From NCBI GenBank assembly GCA_946886075.1, contig CAMPHR010000016.1, positions 8,649 to 72,648 of the forward strand: 64,000 bases of DNA, written 5' to 3'. Made by a program: the position numbers and the translations under genes. The DNA comes from an uncultured Novosphingobium sp. (GTDB lineage: Bacteria > Pseudomonadota > Alphaproteobacteria > Sphingomonadales > Sphingomonadaceae). This document shows, piece by piece, positions 1 to 10,540 of this stretch (position 1 is the stretch's first letter; every line of letters begins with the position of its first letter). The notes below the pieces were generated by a model, which saw only the letters and a program-made list of their open reading frames with translations, was not told where the DNA came from and did not search any database.

Positions 1-1
1 G

Positions 2-97
2 GTGGACATGGACAGGTCGATGTCGCTGTCCCCCGTTGTCGCGAACAACATGCTCTATATTCTTGCCGACGACGGCAAGCTGACGGCGCTGCGCTAA
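2..97 (+). CDS. bamB: C-terminal end of BamB-like PQQ-repeat outer-membrane assembly lipoprotein (partial)
   Basis: Only the last 31 codons are inside the window; the gene starts upstream of base 1. The reading frame ends at TAA 95-97. The visible tail (SPVVANNMLYILADDGKLTAL) looks like the last blade of a PQQ/YfgL beta-propeller, in which a value is read out and then labelled as in BamB. BamB is a periplasmic lipoprotein of the BAM complex that helps insert outer-membrane beta-barrels. The next gene, der, follows after 33 bp, and bamB-der adjacency is widespread in proteobacteria, which supports the call. The fragment is too short to exclude another PQQ-repeat protein. Confidence 0.6.
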   Translation: MDMDRSMSLSPVVANNMLYILADDGKLTALR

Positions 98-130
98 GGC
101 GGCGCCATAGAAAGGAAACGGGCCCTCATC

Positions 131-1510
131 ATGCTGCCCACAGTTGCCATTGTCGGGCGGCCCAATGTGGGCAAGTCCACCCTTTTCAACCGGCTCGTCG
201 GGAAGAAGCTGGCGCTGGTCGATGACCAGCCCGGCGTCACGCGCGACCGGCGTGAAGGACAGGCGAACCTGCTCGGCGTCGATTTCACCATCATCGACAC
301 GGCGGGTTATGAGGATGAAGATCCCCAGACCCTGCCCGGCCGCATGCGGATGCAAACGCAGGCCGCGGTCGAAAGCGCGGACGTTGCGCTATTCGTAGTA
401 GACGCCCGCGCCGGCATTACCCCGCTGGACGAAGAAATCGCCCGCTGGCTGCGAGAGGGCGACGCCCCGGTTGTGCTGATGGCCAACAAGGCCGAGGGCA
501 AGGCTGGCGACGATGGCGTGATGGAAGCGTTCAGCCTGGGCTTGGGCGATCCCATCCCCTTCTCCGCCGAACATGGCCAGGGCATGGCCGACCTGTTCCA
601 GGCGCTGCTCCCCTATATCGATCGCGAGGAAGAGGAAGAGGAGGAAGCCGAACCGAGCGAAGCAGACCTCGAAGCCGCCCCCCTGAAGCTCGCCATCGTC
701 GGTCGTCCAAACGCGGGCAAATCGACCCTCATCAACCGGCTGCTAGGCGAAAACCGTCTGCTGACGGGACCCGAGGCAGGCATCACCCGCGACAGCATCG
801 CCGTCGATTGGAACTGGACCGACCCGCGCGATGAGGACGCGGAACCCCTCCCCGTCCGGCTGATCGACACGGCTGGCATGCGTAAGCGTGCCAAGGTTCA
901 GGACAAGCTTGAAAAGCTCGCTGTTTCGGACGGCCTGAACGCTGTGAACTTCGCCGAAGTCGTCGTGCTTCTGCTCGATTCCACGCGCGGGCTGGAGGCG
1001 CAGGACCTGCGCATCGCCGACAAGGTGCTGGAGGAAGGCCGCGCCCTGGTCGTCGCGCTTAACAAGTGGGACACAGTGGAAAATGGCTCCGCTCTATATC
1101 AGGGCATCAAGCAGGCGCTCTCCGACGGTTTGGCACAGATCCGCGGCGTACCGATCATGACCGTGTCGGGCGCGACCGGAAAGGGTCTGGACGATCTCAT
1201 CCGCGTTGCCTTCGAAACACGCACGGCCTGGTCGCAACGCGTTTCCACCGGCATCCTCAACCGCTGGTTCGAACGCGCGCTGGAAGCTAACCCGCCCCCC
1301 GCCCCTGGTGGCAAGCGGATCAAGCTGCGCTACATCACCCAGAACAAGACCCGGCCGCCGACCTTCGTGCTGTTCGGCACCCGCCTCGACGAGTTGCCGG
1401 AAAGCTACCGCCGCTATCTCGTCAACGGCATCCGCAAGGAGTTGGGCTTCGGCGCCGTACCGGTCAGGCTCACGTTGCGCAGCGCCCGCAATCCCTATGC
1501 CAGCAAATGA
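131..1510 (+). CDS. der: GTPase Der (EngA), ribosome biogenesis
   Basis: Der is an essential double GTPase that acts in 50S ribosomal subunit maturation in the cytoplasm. The 459-aa product has two G domains in tandem: the first P-loop GRPNVGKST at residues 9-17 with DTAG near 56 and NKAE near 119, and the second P-loop GRPNAGKST at 181-189 with its own DTAG and NKWD. A very acidic linker rich in Glu (about 165-180) joins them. A C-terminal KH-like domain ends the protein. The length is normal for the family. ATG 131 gives the expected N-terminus directly before the first P-loop. It follows bamB and overlaps or abuts a TusA-like gene. Confidence 0.97.
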   Translation: MLPTVAIVGRPNVGKSTLFNRLVGKKLALVDDQPGVTRDRREGQANLLGVDFTIIDTAGYEDEDPQTLPGRMRMQTQAAVESADVALFVVDARAGITPLDEEIARWLREGDAPVVLMANKAEGKAGDDGVMEAFSLGLGDPIPFSAEHGQGMADLFQALLPYIDREEEEEEEAEPSEADLEAAPLKLAIVGRPNAGKSTLINRLLGENRLLTGPEAGITRDSIAVDWNWTDPRDEDAEPLPVRLIDTAGMRKRAKVQDKLEKLAVSDGLNAVNFAEVVVLLLDSTRGLEAQDLRIADKVLEEGRALVVALNKWDTVENGSALYQGIKQALSDGLAQIRGVPIMTVSGATGKGLDDLIRVAFETRTAWSQRVSTGILNRWFERALEANPPPAPGGKRIKLRYITQNKTRPPTFVLFGTRLDELPESYRRYLVNGIRKELGFGAVPVRLTLRSARNPYASK

Positions 1511-1712
1511 TCCGATGCATGTGAACGCCAGGGGGATGAAGTGCCCCTGGCCTGCCCTGCGCGCTGCCCGGGCGATGCGGTCAGCCGATCTGGTGACCGT
1601 GGAAGCCGACGATCCCAACGCGGCCCGCGAGTTGGAGGCACTGACAAGGCAGCATGGCTGGAGCTTCGCTACGACGGCCACCCATCGGTTCGAATTATCG
1701 CGGAATTTCTGA
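1497..1712 (+). CDS. TusA/SirA-family sulfurtransferase-like protein
   Basis: This small protein (71 aa from ATG 1497, or 65 aa from ATG 1515) has the TusA/SirA fold signature ARGMKCPWPALR, with the single conserved Cys followed by Pro near the N-terminus. TusA-family proteins carry persulfide sulfur to tRNA thiolation or other acceptors. The C-terminal part (HGWSFATTATHRFEL) also fits the family. The start is uncertain because neither ATG has a convincing ribosome-binding site; the upstream ATG overlaps the end of der by 14 bp. The coupling with der suggests cotranscription. True TusA activity is not provable from sequence. Confidence 0.8.
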   Translation: MPANDPMHVNARGMKCPWPALRAARAMRSADLVTVEADDPNAARELEALTRQHGWSFATTATHRFELSRNF

Positions 1713-1796
1713 AGCTTGCCCCGTACTGACGGCGGGGCTTAACCTACTGTTTACGCGCCGCTTCTATCGTGGACGGGAAACAGGGAGTGTGACGCC

Positions 1797-2237
1797 GTGT
1801 CATATCATGAGGCAGAACTGGTCAATCAGGCCGATCTGGCAAAATCCAGAGCGGAGCTGGGCAGCGCATTTGTCCGGATCCTGAGCTATTTTCGCGAAGA
1901 TGGCGAGAAGGCCATCAGCGCCATTGAGCAGGCCATTAGGGAGCGTAACGCGGTCGCACTTGTGACACCTGCCCACACCCTGAAGGGCGAATCAGCCCAA
2001 TTTGGCGCCCATCGACTAAGCAGCATGGCCGAGCGGATCGAGATGGTAGCGCGCCGCTGTGTCGAGACCCGTGAAGGGCCCGACGAGTTGATCGAAGTGG
2101 TCGTGGGTCTGCGGCCCTGCTTTACCGAAACCATGTCTGTCCTTGATCGCGACTCCAACCCGCTCGTTGCGCGTCGCCCCGCCACCTTCGGACGCCGCAG
2201 TGACTCTCCCTCCCCAGGCTTTGGCCGCATGGCCTGA
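1797..2237 (+). CDS. Hpt-domain phosphotransfer protein
   Basis: The 146-aa product contains a histidine phosphotransfer (Hpt) four-helix bundle with the motif AHTLKGESAQFGA; H60 is the predicted phosphoryl-accepting residue. Hpt proteins relay phosphate between hybrid histidine kinases and response regulators. The start is GTG 1797, preceded by the ribosome-binding site CAGGGAG about 9 bp upstream. The last 30 residues are low complexity and rich in Ser/Pro/Arg, and probably disordered. No kinase or response regulator lies nearby, so its partners are encoded elsewhere. The gene appears monocistronic. Confidence 0.85.
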   Translation: MSYHEAELVNQADLAKSRAELGSAFVRILSYFREDGEKAISAIEQAIRERNAVALVTPAHTLKGESAQFGAHRLSSMAERIEMVARRCVETREGPDELIEVVVGLRPCFTETMSVLDRDSNPLVARRPATFGRRSDSPSPGFGRMA

Positions 2238-2282
2238 TCAACTGCGCATCTAGTATTGAAATGAAACGGATCAGCGCCCCAT

Positions 2283-3281
2283 ATGCAGGCGATGATCCGT
2301 TTTTCCGTTCTGGACCTTGTCCCCGTCACTGAAGGCGGCAGCGTCACCGAAGCCCTTTCCAACGCTGCCGCCTTCGCCATTCACGCTGAAAATCTTGGCT
2401 TCCACCGTTATTGGGTCGCCGAACATCATGGCATGCTCGGCATCGCTTCGGCCGCGACCTCCGTCGTGCTGGCGCATATCGGGCAGGCAACATCGACGAT
2501 CCGTATCGGCTCCGGTGGCATCATGTTGCCAAACCATGCACCGTTGCTAATAGCGGAGCAGTTCGGCACGCTCGCAGCCCTGTTCCCCGGCCGGGTCGAC
2601 TTGGGCCTTGGCCGTGCGCCCGGATCCGACCAACGCGTCGCCCAAGCCCTGCGGCGCACGCTCGTTGGCGGTCCGGATGAGTTCCCACGTGACGTTCTGG
2701 AATTGCAGGCCTATTTTGCGGGCGACGCAAGGCTCGGCTTTCAGGCGACACCCGGTGCTGGCGAAGATGTCCCGCTCTGGATTCTGGGCTCCAGCCTCTA
2801 CGGCGCCCAACTCGCTGCTGCGCTTGGCCTGCCCTACGCCTTCGCCTCGCATTTCGCGCCAGGCGCTCTCGACGAAGCGATCGCCGTCTACCGGCGCGAC
2901 TTCAAGCCCTCTGCCCAGCTTGATCGTCCTTATGTGATGGCGGGCTATAATGTCTTCGCTGCCGAGAGCATGGAGGAGGCGCGGCTACTCGCCACGTCGA
3001 TGCAGCAGGCATTCGTCCGTCTGCGCACGGGGCAACCGGGCAAGTTGCAGCCCCCGGTGCCGGACTATTTTGAGAGCCTTCCGCCCGGAGCGCAGGCCAT
3101 GCTGTCGGATGTGCTCAGCGCAACGACGATCGGCACGCAGGAGACGGTGGAGCGCGACCTCTCCGCTTTTATCGATCGCACCGGTGTCGACGAAATCATC
3201 CTGGGCGGGCAAATTTATGATTTTGGGGCACGTAAACGGAGCCTGGAAATCGCCATGGCCGCCGCAAAGGCGATCAGCTAG
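2283..3281 (+). CDS. LLM-class flavin-dependent oxidoreductase (luciferase-like)
   Basis: The 332-aa product belongs to the bacterial luciferase-like monooxygenase family (LuxA-type TIM barrel using reduced FMN or F420). Typical landmarks are [11 protein letters not shown] near residue 41, the strand-turn [15 protein letters not shown] and the segment [13 protein letters not shown]. The sequence style is that of the YhbW subgroup, whose physiological substrates are unknown. ATG 2283 is used; ATG 2292 is also possible. The stop overlaps the convergent acyltransferase stop by 4 bp. No redox partner gene is adjacent. Confidence 0.88.
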   Translation: MQAMIRFSVLDLVPVTEGGSVTEALSNAAAFAIHAENLGFHRYWVAEHHGMLGIASAATSVVLAHIGQATSTIRIGSGGIMLPNHAPLLIAEQFGTLAALFPGRVDLGLGRAPGSDQRVAQALRRTLVGGPDEFPRDVLELQAYFAGDARLGFQATPGAGEDVPLWILGSSLYGAQLAAALGLPYAFASHFAPGALDEAIAVYRRDFKPSAQLDRPYVMAGYNVFAAESMEEARLLATSMQQAFVRLRTGQPGKLQPPVPDYFESLPPGAQAMLSDVLSATTIGTQETVERDLSAFIDRTGVDEIILGGQIYDFGARKRSLEIAMAAAKAIS

Positions 3282-4345
3282 GCGCCTTGTAGCCGCCCAC
3301 CGCTCAGTAGCTTGGCAAGGCCGGGCCAGGCTCGGCTGAGCAGCGATCCCAGCAACAGAACCGCGATCAGCACCAGCAAAGGCTGGATCAGCAAGTAAGC
3401 GGGGTAGAAAGGCGATCCGAGCTTTCCAAACAATGCCCCGAGCACCGGCCCACCCAGCCAGATCAGGATCAGGTGCGAGCAGAAGATAAGGAAAGCAAAG
3501 GGTTCGATGCGTAACAGCATCCCCCTTACCGGGCTCCCGGCCAGCGCCCAGGACAGCCGCCAGAAACAGGCAGCAGCAGCGACGCGCACCGCCAGGTCAA
3601 GCATGGCGACGTCAATGGCTGCTCCCTGCGCGGCGTTCAGCGAGAAATGGAGCTGTATCGCCATGAGCAGGAGGAATGGCGCGGCCGCCGCGATCCAGCC
3701 CAGCGCGGCGATCCGCTCGGCAAGTCCGGTCCGGCGGGCCATCATACCGAGGACAAAGAAGAACAGGATGGCCGGGCGCATCAAAATTGGCGCGCCCCAG
3801 CCTGCGATCTGCGCAACTGCAGCCAGTGCCGCGACCCCCATCAGCAATCGGTTGGGTAGGCGGATCAGCAGCGGCGCGAAGACCATGCACAGGAACAGGT
3901 CGCGCAGGAACGGCATCTGCACATTGATGTCGGGGTTCCGGCTGACGATGAAAAGCTCCTGGAAAAGCCAGTCGAATGACACCGGCACGGGCGCTGAAAG
4001 GCCGAGCGACCAGGCCGCGCCGGACACCAGCAGGATACCCAGTCCATTCCACAGGATCATGGGCAACAGGATCGTTCGCGCCTTTTGCAGGACATGGTGG
4101 AACCAGTTCTGCGTCCGCGACGATCCCCCCACCAGCCAGCCCGAAATGACGCCCAGCAGCGGCACGGCGCTACGACCGAATATCTCCATCAGCAGCCAGC
4201 GCAGATTTTCCTGCGGCGTGCCCCGGGCGATCTCCAGGTCATGTCCGTTAAGACCGGTCCAGGCATGCACATAGACCACACCCAGGATGCAAATCACGCG
4301 CGCTATAGAAATCGCGTCGGATCGGCGCGCCGCATCGGCCGTCAT
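3278..4345 (-). CDS. Acyltransferase family 3 membrane protein (OafA/WecH-like)
   Basis: The roughly 355-aa product is a polytopic membrane protein with about ten hydrophobic segments. Its N-terminal [18 protein letters not shown] has the conserved R and H of acyltransferase family 3 (acyl transfer to sugars or glycans from inside to outside). The start is uncertain: ATG 4345 gives a sensible N-terminus, a GTG six codons upstream is possible, and the frame stays open to 4474. The acceptor cannot be inferred because no glycan cluster is nearby. It converges on the LLM oxidoreductase. The 239-bp gap to the next gene contains a weak hairpin (4476-4495). Confidence 0.8.
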   Translation of the reverse strand: MTADAARRSDAISIARVICILGVVYVHAWTGLNGHDLEIARGTPQENLRWLLMEIFGRSAVPLLGVISGWLVGGSSRTQNWFHHVLQKARTILLPMILWNGLGILLVSGAAWSLGLSAPVPVSFDWLFQELFIVSRNPDINVQMPFLRDLFLCMVFAPLLIRLPNRLLMGVAALAAVAQIAGWGAPILMRPAILFFFVLGMMARRTGLAERIAALGWIAAAAPFLLLMAIQLHFSLNAAQGAAIDVAMLDLAVRVAAAACFWRLSWALAGSPVRGMLLRIEPFAFLIFCSHLILIWLGGPVLGALFGKLGSPFYPAYLLIQPLLVLIAVLLLGSLLSRAWPGLAKLLSGGRLQGA

Positions 4346-4584
4346 CAATTGGGTCAAAGGCACATCCTGAACATACCGCAATCTCAAGTCCGGTACGCAT
4401 CGCGAACGATTCGGACCAGAGCAGCAACGCAAACGCACGGCAGAAGGTGTTGATAGCAGGGCCGGAGGGTTCACAGGGCGGATAATCAGCCGCCCTTCAA
4501 TAAGCCATTTCTTTACCTCTGCACGGCTAAACCGGTGGACCGGACTGCGGCCGTTCGTGCCGGAAGGGATATTGAGGGGGGCGT

Positions 4585-6237
4585 ATGAGCCACATGCCAG
4601 GAGCTGCCGAATTCACGCATGGCCTTCCGCAGCCTTCGCTTGGCGGAGCCATAGGCGCCGTGTTCCAGATCGCCGGTTCCAGTTCCAAGGTGCTGATCGA
4701 CGCGGCCTCTATCGCCGCGCTCGCGCAGGATCATGATCCATGCACTGCCATGGCCGGACAGGTGGGCAGCCAGATCAAGATGCGGGTTGGGACGGCATGG
4801 CTGATCGCCAGCGTCCGCAGCATGACGCTCGACAGGCAGGACAGCGGCCTCATCATCGCCGACGTGGACTTCCTGGGAGAAGGGGAGGAGAACAACGCCA
4901 GCGGGCATATCCACCACTTCCGCCGCGGCGTCACCCGCTATCCCGCACCGGGCACGGAGATCTTCGCGGTATCAAGCGCGGACATGCAGCAGATCTATGC
5001 CGCGGATGATCGGCCCCATGTGCAGATTGGTACAGTCTACCCCACCACCGACACCCGCGCCGCGCTCTATGTCGATTCGATGCTGGGCAAGCATTTCGCC
5101 CTGTTGGGCTCGACCGGCACGGGTAAATCGACCAGCGCCGCCCTGATCCTCCACAAGATTTGCGACCTTTCGCCCGAAGGTCACATTGTGATGGTCGATC
5201 CCCATGGCGAATATGGCGCTGCCTTCGCACAAAATGGCGCCGTGTTTGACGTAGGCAACCTCGCGCTTCCCTACTGGTTGATGAATTTCGAGGAACATTG
5301 CGAGGTGTTCGTCACCTCCGAAGGCTCCGACCGCACCGTTGACTGCGATATCCTGGCAAAGTGTCTGCTCGCCGCGCGGCAGAAGAACCGACTGGCGGAA
5401 AGCCTTGGCCGTCTGACCGTGGACTCGCCCATCCCCTATTTGCTGTCCGATCTTACCAACATCCTGCAAAATGAGATGGGTAAGCTCGACAAGGGCACAG
5501 GCGCACTCCCCTATATGCGGCTCAAGACCAAGATCGATGAGATCAAGGCCGACCCTCGCTACAGCTTCATGTTCTCCGGCATGCTCGTCGCGGACACGAT
5601 GCAGGAGTTTCTGGCGAAAATCTTCCGCCTGCCATCGGGCGGAAAGCCCATCTCCATCATCGACGTGTCGGCCATGCCTTCGGACATCACCTCCGTGGTG
5701 GTGTCGGTACTGTCCCGCCTCGTCTTCGACTATGCCATCTGGGCGCGGGACGAGGCGCAGCGGCCTATCCTGCTCGTCTGTGAAGAAGCGCATCGCTACA
5801 TTCCCAGCACGACCACGGGCAACGGCCAGGCGGTGCGCCGCATCCTGGAGCGCATCGCGAAAGAAGGCCGTAAATATGGCGTGTCGCTCGGCCTCATAAC
5901 GCAGCGTCCCTCGGACCTTGCCGAAGGCGTGCTGTCGCAATGCGGCACGATCATTTCCATGCGGCTCAACAATGATCGAGATCAGGCCTTTGTGAGGGCT
6001 GCCATGCCCGAAGGCGCGCGCGGCTTCCTTGATTCCATTCCTGCCCTGCGTAACCGCGAAGCAATCATCTGCGGTGAAGGCGTCGCGGTGCCGATCCGCG
6101 TCGCGCTCGACAATCTGGAAGAGGAACGGCGCCCCGCATCCAGCGACCCGAGCTTTACCGCCTTGTGGCGTCAAACCGGCGGGGAAGCCGACATCCTCGA
6201 CCGCACCATCACGCGCTGGCGCAGCCAGGGTCGCTGA
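4585..6237 (+). CDS. HerA-like hexameric ATPase (DUF87)
   Basis: The 550-aa product has the HerA/DUF87 layout: an N-terminal beta-barrel domain (about residues 20-150), then a RecA-like ATPase core with Walker A GSTGTGKST at 175-183, a Walker B-like strand ending in CEEAHRYIP and the late motif SLGLITQRPSDLAEGVLSQC. HerA-family proteins are ring translocases; archaeal HerA works with nuclease NurA in DNA end resection, while bacterial members are linked to repair or defence. No NurA or other nuclease lies beside it here, so a core housekeeping role is more likely than a defence island. The gene is followed after 3 bp by a convergent MATE gene. Confidence 0.85.
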   Translation: MSHMPGAAEFTHGLPQPSLGGAIGAVFQIAGSSSKVLIDAASIAALAQDHDPCTAMAGQVGSQIKMRVGTAWLIASVRSMTLDRQDSGLIIADVDFLGEGEENNASGHIHHFRRGVTRYPAPGTEIFAVSSADMQQIYAADDRPHVQIGTVYPTTDTRAALYVDSMLGKHFALLGSTGTGKSTSAALILHKICDLSPEGHIVMVDPHGEYGAAFAQNGAVFDVGNLALPYWLMNFEEHCEVFVTSEGSDRTVDCDILAKCLLAARQKNRLAESLGRLTVDSPIPYLLSDLTNILQNEMGKLDKGTGALPYMRLKTKIDEIKADPRYSFMFSGMLVADTMQEFLAKIFRLPSGGKPISIIDVSAMPSDITSVVVSVLSRLVFDYAIWARDEAQRPILLVCEEAHRYIPSTTTGNGQAVRRILERIAKEGRKYGVSLGLITQRPSDLAEGVLSQCGTIISMRLNNDRDQAFVRAAMPEGARGFLDSIPALRNREAIICGEGVAVPIRVALDNLEEERRPASSDPSFTALWRQTGGEADILDRTITRWRSQGR

Positions 6238-6240
6238 TCT

Positions 6241-7692
6241 TCAGCCTGCAGGCGCGAAGCGGCCTGCGGGTTCACTCTCGGCATTCACGCTTTCCCGGCA
6301 TTCTTCCTCATGCACCGGGACAAGCAGCTTCGCCTTGCGCCAGCCGCCATGCAGATAGGTGAGCCCCGCGATCAGGAATGACGATCCCGAACTCACCGGA
6401 AAGCTCAGCCACAGCGCGTTGGCGCCCAGATAGGGATAAGCGAAGTAGTAAAAGCCCAGGCGCACGCCGAAAAGGGTGATGACCAGGATGATAAGCGGTC
6501 TCACAACGACACCATTCGCGCGCATGACGCCGAACAGGATCATGGTCGCACCGAACAGCAGGAAGCTCCAGGTAGCAAGCAACTGCATGTTCCAGGCCGC
6601 ATCAATGGCTGCCTTGTCACCTCCCAGGAATAGCGACAGCAAAGGCGCATGGAATAGCAGGATGATGCCGATCATCGCGCCGGTAATCAGCAGCAGATAG
6701 CCAAGGCCATATCCGGTGATCCGCCCGATCCTGTCCCAGCGGTCCGCTCCGATATTCTGCGCCGCCATCGCGCTGACCGCCGCGCCCATCGCCATGGCGG
6801 GCATCTGCAAATAGGTCCAAATCTGCTGCGCGGCGCCATAGGCGGCGGTGACGAGAAACCCTTCGCGATTGACAAGGCCGATAATCATCAGCCCGACCGC
6901 AGACATGACGATCATCTGCAAACCCATGGGCAACCCCTTGCCCAGCAGGACGCGCAACTGATCAGGGGCGGGTATCAGATATTTCAGTTCACGCCCGCGC
7001 AAGCGAAGCGGCAGATCCTTTGCATAGACATAGATGACCAAACCCAGCAGGCTGACGATACCCGCCGCCGCGGTAGCGGCAGCCGACCCGCCGATCCCCA
7101 TGGCGGGAATTGGGCCAAGCCCCAGAATGAACAAGGGGTTGAGCACCAGGTCGATAACCACGCTCACGAACATGAAGATAAGAGGCGTGCGCGCGTCTCC
7201 CGCGCCCCGCAGTCCCATCATCATCATGACGCTGATCAGGGTCGCGGGCATGGCGATGAAGATCACGCGCAGATAGACAAGTGCCATGTCGAACGCCTCG
7301 GCCGGCGTTCCGAGCAGGCGCAGCAAGACGGGGGAGCTGGCCCAGCCTGCAGCCGCCACGACAGTCCCCAATATGGTACAAAAACCCGTGGCCGAACCGA
7401 AAGACCGGCGAGCGGCGTCCATGTCCCCGCGCCCCGCCGCCTGGGCGATCACGACGGTGGAAGCCATGCCAAAGCCAAACACGACGGAAAACATCAGGAA
7501 CATCGTGATGTTTGCATTGGCCGTGGCGGCAAGCGCCTGCGCCCCCAGAAACCGGCCAACCCAGATCGCGTTGATCGATCCGTTCAGCGATTGGAGCACA
7601 TTGGATGCCAGCGTGGGGATGGCGAACAACAGCAAAGACGACGCAATGGGCCCGTTTACCAAGTCCCTCGCTTCGCGCTCCCTCGACGCCAT
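6241..7692 (-). CDS. MATE-family multidrug efflux transporter
   Basis: The 483-aa inner-membrane protein shows twelve hydrophobic segments and the MATE pattern of two internally related halves. The N-terminus contains GPIASSLLLFAIPTLASNVLQSL, which matches the start of NorM/DinF-type carriers, and both halves carry the Gly/Pro-rich helices seen in the family. MATE proteins expel cationic compounds in exchange for Na+ or H+. ATG 7692 gives a short cytoplasmic N-terminus, as expected. The gene sits 39 bp downstream of valS on the same strand. The substrate is unknown. Confidence 0.92.
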   Translation of the reverse strand: MASREREARDLVNGPIASSLLLFAIPTLASNVLQSLNGSINAIWVGRFLGAQALAATANANITMFLMFSVVFGFGMASTVVIAQAAGRGDMDAARRSFGSATGFCTILGTVVAAAGWASSPVLLRLLGTPAEAFDMALVYLRVIFIAMPATLISVMMMMGLRGAGDARTPLIFMFVSVVIDLVLNPLFILGLGPIPAMGIGGSAAATAAAGIVSLLGLVIYVYAKDLPLRLRGRELKYLIPAPDQLRVLLGKGLPMGLQMIVMSAVGLMIIGLVNREGFLVTAAYGAAQQIWTYLQMPAMAMGAAVSAMAAQNIGADRWDRIGRITGYGLGYLLLITGAMIGIILLFHAPLLSLFLGGDKAAIDAAWNMQLLATWSFLLFGATMILFGVMRANGVVVRPLIILVITLFGVRLGFYYFAYPYLGANALWLSFPVSSGSSFLIAGLTYLHGGWRKAKLLVPVHEEECRESVNAESEPAGRFAPAG

Positions 7693-7731
7693 TCTCCGCC
7701 CCTTCCCTGCAATTCGAGCATCATTAACAGA

Positions 7732-10431
7732 TCAGGCGAGGCGATCCAGCGCGGCCGCTAACCTTTCCGCCTCTGCGGCTTTTTCCGCATGATCCTCACG
7801 CGCTTTCGCCACGGCTTCAGGTTTCGCCTTCTCCACGAAACTCGGATTGCCAAGACGCCCCGACAGGGAGTCCCGTTCCTTCTGCGCCGCTGCCAGCGCC
7901 TTGGCCAATCTCGCCTTTTCGGCGGCGATGTCGATCACGCCTTCCAGCGGCAGGATGAATGTCGCTTCGTCGACAACGATCTGCGCCGCGCCCCCTGCGA
8001 CCACGTCGCCAAAAGAAAGGCTCTCGACGCGGCCGAGGCGCGCCAGCGCGGCACCCTGCCTGTCGATGCGGCGGCGGGTTTCCGCCGAAGCGTCCTGCAC
8101 CACCACAGGCAGCCTGGCGCCCGGCGGCACGTTCAACTCGGTCCGTGCGGTGCGCATCGCGCTGATCAGGCGGATCAGCCAGTCGATCTCCGCCTGCGCC
8201 TCTCCATCAACCGCATAGAGCGCCTGCGGCCAGCGCGCGACGATCAACTCGGTCTCGCGCGTGCCTGTCAGGTTCCAAAGCTCTTCAGTGATAAAAGGCA
8301 TGAAGGGGTGGAGCATGACCAGGATCTGGTCGAATGCCCAACCCGCGACCGCCTTCGTCTCCTCATCCATCGCCCCCTTGGTCAGTTCGATGTACCAGTC
8401 GCAGAACTGATCCCAGACGAAGTGGTAAATCGCGTTCGCCGCCGCGTCGAAACGCAGTTCGTTCATCGCGGTGTCGATCGCCTGCACAGTCGCGACGGTC
8501 TCGGCTACGATCCAGCGATTGACCGGCGCGTCAGCATGAGGCGCTTCATGCGACGTCGAAGCGGTGACGCCGTTGGATTGCAGGAAACGCGCCGCATTCC
8601 ACAGCTTGGTCGCGAAGTTGCGATACCCCTCGACTCGCTTCTCATCCATCTTCACGTCGCGGCCCTGGCTCTCCATTGCCGCCATGAAGAAGCGCAGTGC
8701 GTCCGCGCCGAACTTGTCGATGAGGCCCAGGGGATCGACGACATTGCCCTTCGACTTGGACATTTTCTGCCCGTCCGTCGCGCGCACCAGTCCATGGAGG
8801 TAAAGCTTGCGCCACGGCACATCGCCCATGAACTCCATGCCCTGCATCGCCATGCGCGCGTCCCAGAAAAACAGGATGTCGAAGCCGGAAATCAGCAGGT
8901 CATTGGGATAGTGGCGGCTAAGCGTCTCGCTCGGTTCCGGCCAGCACAGCGTGCCGAACGGCCAGAGCGCAGAGGAGAACCATGTGTCCAGCACATCAGG
9001 ATCGCGAATGAGCGCCTTGTTGCCCGCGAGAGCCTGCGCCTCCTCCTCGCTCTCTGCTACATAAGGATTGCCGTCCTCATCATACCAGGCCGGGATCTGA
9101 TGCCCCCACCACAGCTGACGCGACACGCACCAGGGCTGGATATTCTCCATCCAGTTAAAGAAGGTCTTTTCCCAGGTCTTGGGTATGATCTCGATGCGCC
9201 CGTCCCGCACCGCTTGCATCGGCGCAACGGCCAGCTTTCCGGCATCGACATACCATTGGTCGGTCAGCCACGGCTCGATCACCACGCCGGACCGATCGCC
9301 AAAAGGCGTCTGGATGGTGCGTGGCTCAGCGTCGGAGAGGACTTCCTCACCCTCCTTGTTCTTTGAGACATGCGGAACCAACAGGCCGAGCGCCTTCATC
9401 TCCGCGACCACCAGTTCGCGCGCGCCGTCAACGCCATCGCGATTGAAACGGTGCAGGCCCAGGAAGCGCTCTGGGATCAGCCCATCCGCCGTCTGCACAA
9501 CATTGGCGTCCGCATCGAACATGTTGAGCATCTCGGCCGCCTTGAAGCCTGCCCGCTTGCCCACTTCAAAATCGTTGAAGTCATGCCCCGGCGTGATCTT
9601 GACCGCGCCCGATCCCAGTTCCGGATCGGCATGCTCATCACCTACGATCTTGAACCGACGTCCGGTAATCGGCTGAAGAATATCCTTGCCGATGACGTCC
9701 TTGTAGCGCGGGTCTTCGGGATGCACGGCGACGGCCATGTCCGCCAGCATCGTCTCTGGCCGGGTGGTTGCGACGACGATATAATCGAAGCCATCGGCAA
9801 GCTTGACGCCATCGGCCAGCGGGTAGCGGAAATGCCAGAAGCCGCCTTTCACTTCCTGCGTCTCGACCTCCAGGTCCGAGATCGCGGAGCGAAAGCGTGG
9901 GTCCCAGTTCACCAGACGCTTGTCGCGGTAGAGCAAGCCACGCTTGTGCAGCTCCACGAACACCTTGACGACGGCCTTAGAAAAACCCTCATCCATGGTG
10001 AAGCGCTCATTGGACCAATCCATCGAGCAGCCCAGGCGGCGAAGCTGGCGCGTGATCGCGCCGCCGCTCTCGGCCTTCCACTCCCACACCTTTTCGATGA
10101 ACTGCGCGCGCGTATAATTGGTGCGCTTGTCGCCCTTGGCCTCCATCTGGCGCTCGACCACCATCTGCGTCGCGATGCCCGCATGGTCGGTGCCCACCAC
10201 CCATAGCGCATCCTTGCCGCGCAGCCGCTCGTAGCGGATGACGATGTCCTGCAGCGTGTTGTCCAGCGCATGGCCGATATGCAGGCTGCCCGTGACGTTG
10301 GGCGGCGGATTGACGATGGTGAAGGGCTCAGCGCTCGGCCGTTCAGGGCGGAACAGCCCCTTCTGCTCCCAATGGGCATACCAGCGGGATTCGATTTCGG
10401 CGGGGTCGAAGGTCTTGGGCAGTTCGGTCAT
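7732..10431 (-). CDS. valS: Valyl-tRNA synthetase
   Basis: This class Ia aminoacyl-tRNA synthetase charges tRNA-Val. The 899-aa product has the catalytic HIGH motif at about residues 51-54 inside [17 protein letters not shown], the KMSKS loop ([11 protein letters not shown]), the inserted CP1 editing domain between them, an anticodon-binding helical domain, and a C-terminal coiled coil rich in Ala/Glu/Lys that binds tRNA. The frame is open 11 codons further upstream, but ATG 10431 ([10 protein letters not shown]) gives the usual family N-terminus. A PopZ-like gene lies upstream on the same strand. Confidence 0.97.
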   Translation of the reverse strand: MTELPKTFDPAEIESRWYAHWEQKGLFRPERPSAEPFTIVNPPPNVTGSLHIGHALDNTLQDIVIRYERLRGKDALWVVGTDHAGIATQMVVERQMEAKGDKRTNYTRAQFIEKVWEWKAESGGAITRQLRRLGCSMDWSNERFTMDEGFSKAVVKVFVELHKRGLLYRDKRLVNWDPRFRSAISDLEVETQEVKGGFWHFRYPLADGVKLADGFDYIVVATTRPETMLADMAVAVHPEDPRYKDVIGKDILQPITGRRFKIVGDEHADPELGSGAVKITPGHDFNDFEVGKRAGFKAAEMLNMFDADANVVQTADGLIPERFLGLHRFNRDGVDGARELVVAEMKALGLLVPHVSKNKEGEEVLSDAEPRTIQTPFGDRSGVVIEPWLTDQWYVDAGKLAVAPMQAVRDGRIEIIPKTWEKTFFNWMENIQPWCVSRQLWWGHQIPAWYDEDGNPYVAESEEEAQALAGNKALIRDPDVLDTWFSSALWPFGTLCWPEPSETLSRHYPNDLLISGFDILFFWDARMAMQGMEFMGDVPWRKLYLHGLVRATDGQKMSKSKGNVVDPLGLIDKFGADALRFFMAAMESQGRDVKMDEKRVEGYRNFATKLWNAARFLQSNGVTASTSHEAPHADAPVNRWIVAETVATVQAIDTAMNELRFDAAANAIYHFVWDQFCDWYIELTKGAMDEETKAVAGWAFDQILVMLHPFMPFITEELWNLTGTRETELIVARWPQALYAVDGEAQAEIDWLIRLISAMRTARTELNVPPGARLPVVVQDASAETRRRIDRQGAALARLGRVESLSFGDVVAGGAAQIVVDEATFILPLEGVIDIAAEKARLAKALAAAQKERDSLSGRLGNPSFVEKAKPEAVAKAREDHAEKAAEAERLAAALDRLA

Positions 10432-10540
10432 GGGATGGCGCCTTAATGCCCCTTCCCCGACCATTCCAGCGCTTTTACTTGTCGAGAGCCGTCAGCTTGC
10501 GAGCAAATTACACAATGGCTGGGCAGCCGCGTCAAACAGT

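Noticed and set aside
4476..4495. A terminator between the acyltransferase and HerA-like genes
   Set aside because: GGGCGG and CCGCCC pair, but both flanking genes start here rather than end and no T-run follows.
7789..9366. A 525-codon open frame antisense to valS
   Set aside because: It lies opposite conserved synthetase motifs and shows no family features.
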